Shown here: positions 56,515 through 64,000 of the stretch, piece after piece
How the letters are laid out: every line of letters begins with the position of its first letter
Numbering within the stretch: the first letter of the stretch is position 1
Origin: Siphonodentalium dalli
Taxonomy: Eukaryota > Mollusca > Scaphopoda > Gadilida > Siphonodentaliidae
Assembly: GCA_032622095.1 (NCBI GenBank)
Contig: CP136061.1
Location: forward strand, 14,585,287 to 14,649,286
DNA: 64,000 bases
Direction of reading: 5' to 3'
Notes under the pieces: generated by a model
Seen by the model: only the letters and a program-made list of their open reading frames with translations
Databases searched by the model: none
What the model was told of the DNA's origin: nothing
Made by a program: the position numbers and the translations under genes

Positions 56515-56853
56515 ATGACTGGAATGACTTTAGAGTCAAAGCAGTCAAAAGAAGAAGAAGAAGAACAACAACAACAACTTGTTTTGAACTTGAAGTTTAC
56601 AAGTGAAAATCAGTCAGTCGGAAAGAAACTCAATGACGAATCTGTGACTGAAAAAAATATGAAAATGAAGGTCACTGGAGTGGAATGTGGACTGGTCTGT
56701 GCAGACTTATCACCACGGCGATTTGACTTGTTCTGTTATTGTTCAATTTTAAGTCTGTTTTCACCTGGACTGGTTAGACTTAGAGTTGCAACTGCAAGCG
56801 GCAAATTGTTCAGTCTACTAACTACTTCTCTAAATAGTAAATTTAATTGTTAA
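56515..56853 (+). CDS. Hypothetical ATG ORF, 112 codons, possible first exon
   Basis: Starts at a true ATG (gagcccATGa) downstream of a promoter-like cluster. Residues 10-22 are acidic/Gln-rich (KEEEEEQQQQ), which comes partly from a (gaa)n(caa)n microsatellite. The next 30 residues are Ser/Lys/Asn-rich and hydrophilic, and the C-terminal half is more hydrophobic (FDLFCYCSILSLFSPGLVRL). No family recognised. A real gene would probably splice out of this frame before its stop; gaag|gtcact near 56669 is one weak donor. It could equally be chance. Confidence 0.3.
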   Translation: MTGMTLESKQSKEEEEEQQQQLVLNLKFTSENQSVGKKLNDESVTEKNMKMKVTGVECGLVCADLSPRRFDLFCYCSILSLFSPGLVRLRVATASGKLFSLLTTSLNSKFNC

Positions 56854-57857
56854 TATCTAATACTGTCAGGTCAAGCCTCAACTTGGGTCAAGGAAATCAG
56901 AAAATGGACATTTTAGAGCTGACTGATTTAATCATTTACTATAGACAGTATAGTTCAGTCATGAACCGTTGAACGTAGCGCGTAGCTGGAACTTGTCTTG
57001 TGGAAGCAGTAATCGGTGAAAGAGGTCATGTGACCTACTAATCTAATAATATTAGGATTGTATTAGTCAATTTAGTGATTACAGATTAGTAAATTTAGTT
57101 ATCAACGACTTCAGGCTCAGCCTCACCCACTCACTGTGAATGTGACTCAGGTCAAAATACAATTCTAGCCATCTACAGAGCAGTCGACACACAAATGTAA
57201 CAAACATGTGAAGCCCAGTGACTAACAAAGCGAGTCATTTATCTTCTTGTTGAGTGAAGGAAAAGAAGAACATATCCCAATCCCACTTGGTCTCGGCACA
57301 CTGCAGAGTTCATGCAGTGACTGGTGAGATGATATGCTTCCGGGCCAATGTGAGAGGATATGCTTCCGGGCCAACTTTCCATCTGTGTGTATGCATTATG
57401 TTTCATGTGATGGACACATCAAGTTAAATATAATCATTATAATGCACGGTGATTAGTTTTAGCATTCTCACATATTAAATAATTCATGAGTTTAACACTG
57501 TCTTCTCAATTTAAACCTTAAGCATTAAGCGAGAGCCTGATCAGCATGGCTAGCATATATATTAACTAGTGGCTATAGTCGACTTGACACATTGGGATTG
57601 GAAAAATATGTATGCTAAACATAATAATTCCAGGCCAACTTAGTTGAACTGTCACGACCTTCTAGTTATACATGTACATGACTAATGAGGCAATCATATA
57701 AATGTTTAATCTAGTAGCATTTTCTCCGACCATGCCATGAATATATATGTATCTATGCCCGTCGGGAATGATATATTCCACCGGTACAAAGTTTTTGCAA
57801 TTAGCCCATTAGGATGATATTCTGACTGTCATACATCAAATTTCGAAACAGGATGTT
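56854..57857. other. Non-coding region
   Basis: A short direct duplication (gatatgcttccgggccaa, about 57332-57373). Nothing else recognised. Confidence 0.4.
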
Positions 57858-58254
57858 TTAACCCTTTATCCAACAGAAGGGCCCTGTGCCAATGCATTCT
57901 CGTATATATGCGAGTCGACCATAGGTCGCCTCGCATATATAAGAGAATGCATTGGCTTAGCACATTAAAAATTATAAAATTGTTAAAGAATGTAAGAAAA
58001 AATGGTAAAAAGTGTTATATTTTTTTTTTTAGGCCAATGCATTCTCTTATATATGCGAGGCGACCTATGGTCGACTCGCATATATAAGAGAATGCATTGG
58101 CACAGGGCATAACTGTAACTATCACAATGTGGTCAAGGAGCCGGTTCCAATGATATCCATATTTGTATGGTTCTATTGAGACAAACCGAAGATATTTTAG
58201 GCTGTTGAAGCTTTATTTGGCCGGTTTTGGCCGGTTTGTTTGGTAAAGGGTTAA
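57858..58254. mobile_element. TTAA-flanked double-hairpin element, complete (397 bp)
   Basis: Left TTAACCCTTTATCCAACA, right GTTTGGTAAAGGGTTAA. Hairpins at 57888-57956 and 58033-58101. Colinear with 20881-21281; differences are substitutions and homopolymer length. Confidence 0.88.
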
Positions 58255-59206
58255 CGTATTTTAATTTTTTATTCAGCCTGCCAAAGTTCTAAATAATAAA
58301 AGCCATCGCTTTGGACATAGGCCTATGCCTAAATGATAATTTGTGTACCTTTGAATGTGTACATGAATTATAATAAATTAAAGGATTCTTTTCAGTTTTC
58401 AAAGTTTTTGCTGTTGCGATAGGGAAGTAACTAGTACAGTTAATAAATTATGAAATACCTTTTATAAATAATGTGTGTCATAGCATGTGAAGATCCAACT
58501 TTGAAATGGCAAGATTTAAGTGACTTTGTGGTGGATTTTGCTTTGCGTCCCTTATACTAATGTCATTCCTCCCGGGCAATTATTAAAATGTTTATATACT
58601 ATCAGATGCCTAACAATAGTGTCAGCATGTGCCGCATGATTAGTAATTCTCAACGTTCATTAAGTTGTTTGGCATAGAGACATAGATATAATTAAATTGA
58701 AATAGAATTAAATAGAATTCTGAGACATAGACATAAATAGACATCTGAGAGTACGATATAAGCTCACAAAGTCACGAACAGGCATGCAATCTCGAGCTGT
58801 GAACGCCCTTAATACTTGTTCCTCATCATCTACTTCACAGAAGGGGTCACCCTAAGTAGTAACCGTATGGGAAACGCCCCGAACATACCACTATTGCACA
58901 ATGACACCAGTTTGTTTGATCTAAATTATTTATCCACTCCAGCTCCAAAACAATAGTCATTTGGCAAATTATCTCATTCCTTTTCGAAGTGCCTATCATC
59001 TACTGAAGTTGGATCCTACCACAGGCTATAAATTGTGTCTCATTGAGGCATTGTGCCCCATCCATGTAACTCGCTGAAAGTCAAGCATACATAAACCTCT
59101 ATAAATAAATCAGATGTGGCTATGTGAAATATGCAATAAATCCCCGTGTTCATAAAAATGTATTCAGTATTATATGTAAATTTATCCAATAAAGATATTT
59201 TTCCCT
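58255..59206. other. Non-coding with a diverged, partly inverted copy of the dispersed element
   Basis: taagtgactttgtggtgg and cctcccgggcaattatt (58517-58585) resemble 13566-13640. gctcacaaagtcacgaacag + gcatgcaatctcgagctg (58762-58800) is the reverse of the 28.9-kb segment. Confidence 0.4.
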
Positions 59207-59651
59207 TATAGGTCCTCAATCCGAATCAATAGTCCCCATATCATCAGATTCCAACAACAATATTTTTTTAAATGCCGCTTCAGTTGACAGAATCGATTAA
59301 TTGCTCGAAAATAATGCTAACCGCAGTCAATTATAGCATAAAATTGACAAAAACCTGTAATTTATCAACTTTTTGCTCAACGAATATTGCTGGTTTTTCA
59401 AACATCTGACACACACAAAAACCCACTTGATTTTAGAGTTATCCATCTTCATCTGCAATTTAGTCAGAGAAAGTATTCTCGTCTTCTGTTTGCTGGGTCA
59501 CTTAAAATTAAAATGATAGATTTTAAAAATCGGTATCTGATCACTCTGAGCTTTGATGTTGTGGGTTCCTCGACTTGAATCAAATATTGTTCACCTCCGA
59601 AGTCAAGGAAATAGTAATCTGCGAGGGTTAATTCGGATTGAGTCCCTTTAA
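59207..59651. mobile_element. TTAA-flanked MITE (about 445 bp)
   Basis: Left end ttataggtcctcaatccgaa (two changes), right end ttcggattgagtccctttaa. The inside matches the unit A/B copies closely (aatgccgcttcagttgacag, cagaatcgattaattgc). Confidence 0.75.
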
Positions 59652-60073
59652 AATTGCAAAAATTAAATAAAATAATTTTGCCTTGAAAATTGGTCGCTTG
59701 GCCAGATTCAACCTTCACCTGATGATTGCATTTTGAACAAATATAGTAACATGTGCTATATGGCTAATATCTCTTGACTGGCGCCATGGATATTGGTCTG
59801 GAAATTAGAGAAATGTTAGAGGCAATATCTCACTCTGACCCATGTCTAACTGTGGCCCACATTCCTCTATATCTGGTGCTGCAACATATTCTCGTGCAAA
59901 TAGGTTTATTTGTACCTAAATATTCACATATTTTCACATTTTTTTTATTCATTTAAATTTGTTTAAATCAAAATTTACAAAAACTAACGCCATTATACAC
60001 TCTGCCAGGAAACCATGAGTCACCACACCAAATTTCGTTGAAATCTTGGCACCAACTTTACTCCAGTCTTATA
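59652..60073. other. Non-coding spacer
   Basis: Nothing recognised. Confidence 0.4.
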
Positions 60074-60812
60074 TCTATTATATATTTTGAAAGATCTGTG
60101 TGTGTGTCTGTGTGTCTGTCTGTAATCGATGGACTCAAAAACGGCAGAGCCGATTTCGATGAAACTAGGTATGTGTGGGTATTTTCGGCTGGGGAGTGAC
60201 ATGGGCCTATTAATTTACCCGTGCGACGTGACATTGACCTTGAAATCGGGTAATTTCAATGTCAAACGTCCGAATATCACGGGATTTCGATGAAACTTGA
60301 TATGTGGGGTACTTTCGTATGGGGAGTCTCATAAGCATATTAATTTGCCCGTGCGACGTGACCTTGGCCTTGAAATCGGGTCATTTCCAGGTCAAACGCC
60401 CGAATATCACGGGATTTCGATGAAACTTGGTATGTGGGGGTACTTTCGTATGGGGAGTCTCATAAGCATATTCATTTGCCTGTGCGACGTGACCTTGACC
60501 TTGAAATAGGGTCAATTCAAGGTCAAATCGCCAATTTTGATGGTATTTCGACGAAATTTTATACATAGGATTACTTTTGTCCACTTGGTGTTTTGGACGG
60601 GTCAAATCGTGACCCTGACCTGACCTTGACCTTCAAAATGATCAATTCAAGGTCAAATCGGGTGAAACCGGATGGATTTAGACGGGTACTTTTGTCGGGT
60701 ACTTTTGTTTAGGCAGTGTTTTGGACGGGTCAAATCGTGACCCCACTTGACCTTGGCCTTCAAAATAGACAATTCAAGGTCAAAGCCCGGACGAAGTCGG
60801 GTCACCTTCTGG
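60074..60812 (+). mobile_element. Helitron-like element, complete (739 bp)
   Basis: Follows host A: starts TCTATTATATATTTTGAAAG, ends hairpin CCCGGACGAAGTCGGG, tcacctt, CTGG, then host T. Internal units repeat tttcgatgaaacttggtatg and carry many tgaccttga / tcaaggtca words. No ORF of Rep/helicase type. Confidence 0.75.
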
Positions 60813-60902
60813 TATGTATATACATGTATAAACAGTCCCATGAAACATGTATACATTTATTGATGGACGTGTCATGGGCTCTTCTTACAGGATCGGGTTC
60901 CA
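60813..60902. other. Short spacer
   Basis: Nothing recognised. Confidence 0.4.
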
Positions 60903-61420
60903 TATTCCGAAGGGTCGCTATTCCAAAGGTTCTTATTCAGAAGGTTCGCAATTCTGAAGGTTTGCTATTCTGGGCGTATTTAACCAGAAACGATGGACAA
61001 CTCTAATACCAAGTAGTTATTATTACCACGATTTTACAGTTATCCATCTTTATCTTGAAGACCGCCCGTTTGACCTCGTCCTTCTGGCACGATCAGGCCC
61101 AGAAACAATAAAAATATCTAATTACTCTGAGCTTTGATGGGTGGGTTCCTCGACTCGAATCAAATATTGTTTTTCCCACCGAAGCCAACGAAAGAGTAAT
61201 TTAGGAGCATCTTATCGGATTGAGTACCTTTAAGTTATTTCCTTCATAAAAAGAGTCTTATGATAAAGAACCCTCTCATACTTTAGAATATAGAATGAAA
61301 CTTCAAAATAACAAGTTATAAAAACCTTCTGAATATCGAGGAATATAGAGAACCTTGGGAATAGCGAAACTTCGGTATAATGAACCTTGGGAATAGCGAA
61401 CCTTTGGACATAGAGTGACA
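60903..61420. repeat. Inverted pair of short tandem arrays
   Basis: 60903-60975 has about four copies of an 18-20-bp unit (tcgctattccaaaggttc). 61318-61420 has about five copies of the same unit on the opposite strand (gaaccttgggaatagcga). They face each other around a partial TTAA MITE (about 60990-61233), forming a fold-back arrangement. Confidence 0.7.
60990..61233. mobile_element. Partial TTAA MITE copy
   Basis: The right end tcggattgagtacctttaa and the segment gggttcctcgactcgaatca match the family; the left third is missing or unrecognisable. Confidence 0.6.
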
Positions 61421-62077
61421 TGTCGCCGTCCTATGGTCCATGTGTACTGGCGTGATCGTATATCCCAAGTTGGCCAGATATACAGGCACTCCTATGAAAC
61501 ATACATTTATCATTTTATAGATGGACTTACGTGTTTTGGGTTGTCCATACGTACTGACGTAATCATATTACCCACTTATACGTTATAATCATAGTTTGCC
61601 CATAGCTCATATGCCAAGTCGAAAACGCCTTCACAGACATACACCCATATAGGGCGTAATGCTAGTCTTTATAACCGGTATTTTAGCCTACATAAGCGTC
61701 CGGCAGTTGGATTACCGTGGACGAATGCCAGTTTCACAAATATAGTGAATTAATGGCATGAACTATTCAGATGGAAAATCGTACCACCCCTGCGAAATAT
61801 TGTCCACTTGTCGGACATTATAGTTGAGGCCTGCATAGTGGCTAACACAGAACAAAAAACGGATAATTTTGAAACATCCCAATAAGTTTACACTGTTTAT
61901 ACATGAATACATCTCATTATTATACCAAACTAATTGGCGATTTCACGAATAGAAGAAGCTATGTGCACGTACACTTTATATTGTACGGTGTGCAAACAAA
62001 GGGGTGCGGAAATGATATTCCCAATATACGATCCCGACGTGTTGGAATCTTACGCAACGAACAATGAACTGATTTCC
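61421..62077. other. Non-coding spacer
   Basis: Nothing recognised. Confidence 0.4.
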
Positions 62078-62085
62078 GCGACAGA

Positions 62086-62339
62086 CAAGCCTTGAAATAG
62101 TGTGCCTGTCATTTGCAGAATGAGGTCCACATAGGGTGAATTTAGTGATGCTACCCCGCATAGCGGGCTAGAATCACCAAATTCACCCTCTGGGAACCCC
62201 ATTCTGCTGAGTTGTAAGCAGAATGAGGTCCACAGAGGGTGAATTTGGTGATGCTAGCCCGCTATGCGGGGTAGCATCACTAAATTCACCCTCTGGGGTC
62301 CTCATTCTGCAAATGACAGACACACTATTTCAAGGCTTG
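62086..62339. mobile_element. Fold-back element, copy 3, 8-bp target duplication
   Basis: Same ends as 346-603 (CAAGCCTTG / CAAGGCTTG), flanked by GCGACAGA at 62078-62085 and 62340-62347. Arms differ by only a few bases. With copy 1 this fixes the element ends and the 8-bp duplication length independently. Confidence 0.88.
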
Positions 62340-62566
62340 GCGACAGAACTAAGGACCTCAATAGAAACCGACGGGACCCTTTTGAAGGCTCTCAATACGA
62401 TTCTTGTGCGTCTCTATAGAATCAATAGAACCAGGAACCACCAGTCGCCACCTCATATCACAGCATTATAATTGACTGAGTGGGTCGCGGGGACCGCCCG
62501 CCTCTACCGATATCGGCTCGATATGATTGTCATCATAGGGGAACTGTGAATCTCTCAGTGTCGAGT

Positions 62567-62729
62567 GAACTTATAGGAGTTCCGTCAGGTGAATCTGAGT
62601 GATCAGTGTGAACTTATTGGAGTCCCGACAGTTGAATCTGAGTGATCAGTGTGAACTTATTGGAGTTCCGACAGGTGAATCGCGGTGATCAGAGTGAACT
62701 TATAGGAGTCCCGACAGGTGAGTGATATG
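62567..62729. repeat. 43-bp minisatellite, about 4 units
   Basis: Unit gtgaacttattggagttccg + acaggtgaatctgagtgatca; the last unit is shortened. Confidence 0.85.
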
Positions 62730-63033
62730 AACTTATCCATGAGGACAAACTTTGGAGATGTTATATCCGTTCCGGGACCATTTCTGTATTAATTGCAGGG
62801 TATATACAAACATAACTCTGTGTTACAGTCCAGTCGGCAAACGTTTCTGTCACTGCAGTTGCAGTTGGTGTATCCTTAATCCATTATCACACCTGGTCAA
62901 TTGTCCTACTGATATGCTATGGTGCTGGTGGTCCTGCTGAATTGGGTAGGGCAAAATGATGCCGTTACGAAAAAAGTACCGTTATTTTTACGAAAGTTGT
63001 CATTTTCGCGGTGTCTGGCTAATTCTATAAGTT
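62730..63033. other. Non-coding spacer
   Basis: Nothing recognised. Confidence 0.4.
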
Positions 63034-64000
63034 ATTATACAATGTTGTGTACAGTATGTGTTTTTCTTGTACGAGTCCAGGTTGTGGTGAAAAGTCATAT
63101 TGGACGAGACACGCCAGTATCGAGTCCAATATGACTTTTCACCACAACCTGGACGAGTACAAGAAAAACTCATACTGTATACACCATTGTATAATGACAG
63201 TTGTATTATCCATCCGTGTGTTAATCCAAATGTTGGGATTAAAACTTTTGTGGTTATTTTTGGTATTTGTCGGCACTTAATTATCTAAAACAAATCCTGT
63301 ATTTGATCATCAGAAAGCATTATTTGGAACAGTAAACACGGAAATGATAAAAAAAACTCAATGCAGAAGTGAAATGTCTCCTAAATCAACCAGTTTTGCG
63401 CGCGCATCACAATTTCACCGATTCAATTCGCAATAGTTAATTCGTGACGCCACAGAGTCCCAATAAACAAGTCATAATGCACACTTGGGAGTCCAATATA
63501 ACTTCTTCCCGGATTATCACGTGGCAGCTTTTGCCCAATCAGAAATAGTGTTAGTTAAGGGATGGATAATAATAACAAGTTATTATACAATTTTGTGTAC
63601 ATTATGTGTTTTTTTTGTACGAGCAGTGTCTTGTCCAATATGGATTTTCACCACAAACTGGACGAGTACAAGCAAAACACATACTGTATACAACATTGTA
63701 TAATGACATTTTTAATATCTGTCTGGATTTTTGTCCAAATTTTTTACTACAACTTTTGTGGTTATTTTTGGTATTTATCGGCACTTGATTTTCTATACAA
63801 TCCTGTATTTGATCATCAGAAAACATGATTTGGAGCAGTAAACACGGAAGTGAAAAATTAAATCCACCAGAGGGCGCGCATAACAATTTCACCGATTCAT
63901 TTGGTAATAGAGTTACTTCGTGACGTCACGGAGTCCCGATACTTTTTAAAAAGTCATAATGGTCTCGATTGAGTGCAATGTGACTTTCGTGAGTCCAATA
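63034..64000. repeat. Two-copy direct repeat, period about 510 bp, each with an inverted repeat
   Basis: Unit 1 opens with an inverted repeat (63034-63195, arms about 70 bp, around gtccaatatgacttttcacc / its complement). Unit 2 opens with a decayed version (63582-63705). Both continue with aacttttgtggttatttttg, cctgtatttgatcatcagaa and a.caatttcaccgattca. A CRE-like gtgacgtcac is in unit 2 (about 63921). The window ends within gtccaata, so the repeat may go on. No coding features. Confidence 0.75.

Overview
This is a gene-poor stretch of a eukaryotic nuclear genome that is very rich in mobile elements and satellites. The only long coding region is the ORF2 of a non-LTR retrotransposon. The mix of LINEs of the CR1/Jockey group, Helitrons, TTAA-target and 8-bp-target DNA elements, fold-back elements, minisatellites with 28 to 67 bp units, and frequent words such as tacatgta suits an invertebrate metazoan, probably a marine lophotrochozoan. 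That placement is inference; no host gene identifies the species. I recognise no host protein, rRNA or tRNA gene. A 112-codon ATG ORF downstream of a CRE/YY1-like region at 56.0-56.9 kb is the best candidate for a host exon, and it is weak.

Layout. 0-5.4 kb: a fold-back element with an 8-bp target duplication, a short minisatellite, a second inverted repeat and a decayed minus-strand LINE. 5.5-7.3 kb: a two-copy tandem duplication with a 1,117-bp hAT-like element in one copy and an intact empty site in the other. 7.4-9.1 kb: Helitron-like elements joined head to tail. 8.2-21.2 kb: one unit of about 6.3-6.6 kb present twice in direct tandem (about 8218-14850 and 14851-21191), almost identical apart from satellite copy number. 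20.9-26.2 kb: elements built from a 69-bp hairpin, then a 20-copy 53-bp satellite (24.7-25.8 kb). 26.8-28.8 kb: a satellite of exactly 40 units of 28 bp that switches to 19 units of 41 bp. 31.7-38.4 kb: another hairpin element, diverged repeats, two minus-strand Helitrons with a clean empty-site comparison, a nine-copy 67-bp array and a cluster of palindromes.

39.2-42.8 kb: a LINE on the minus strand with an uninterrupted endonuclease/reverse transcriptase ORF and a trinucleotide tail. 46-48 kb: a fold-back relic and TTAA-flanked MITEs. 50.0-52.5 kb: a plus-strand LINE broken by one stop codon and one 1-bp frameshift. 52.8-53.3 kb: an inverted-repeat element filled with TTAAGCGTAA-like words. 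54-64 kb: more hairpin elements, MITEs, a complete Helitron, a second fold-back element with its own 8-bp duplication, and a palindrome-bearing tandem repeat cut off by the window end.

How the parts relate. The LINE protein could act on its own RNA. All DNA elements seen are non-autonomous and would need transposase or Rep/helicase from elsewhere. The most unusual points are: 69-bp hairpin modules shared by two element designs; Helitrons whose internal repeats carry perfect NRF1-type sites and many TCAAGGTCA (ERR/FTZ-F1-type) half-sites; and a recent tandem segmental duplication whose breakpoints fall inside a Helitron and inside a hairpin element. Coordinates of repeats were read by eye and may be off by a few bases.
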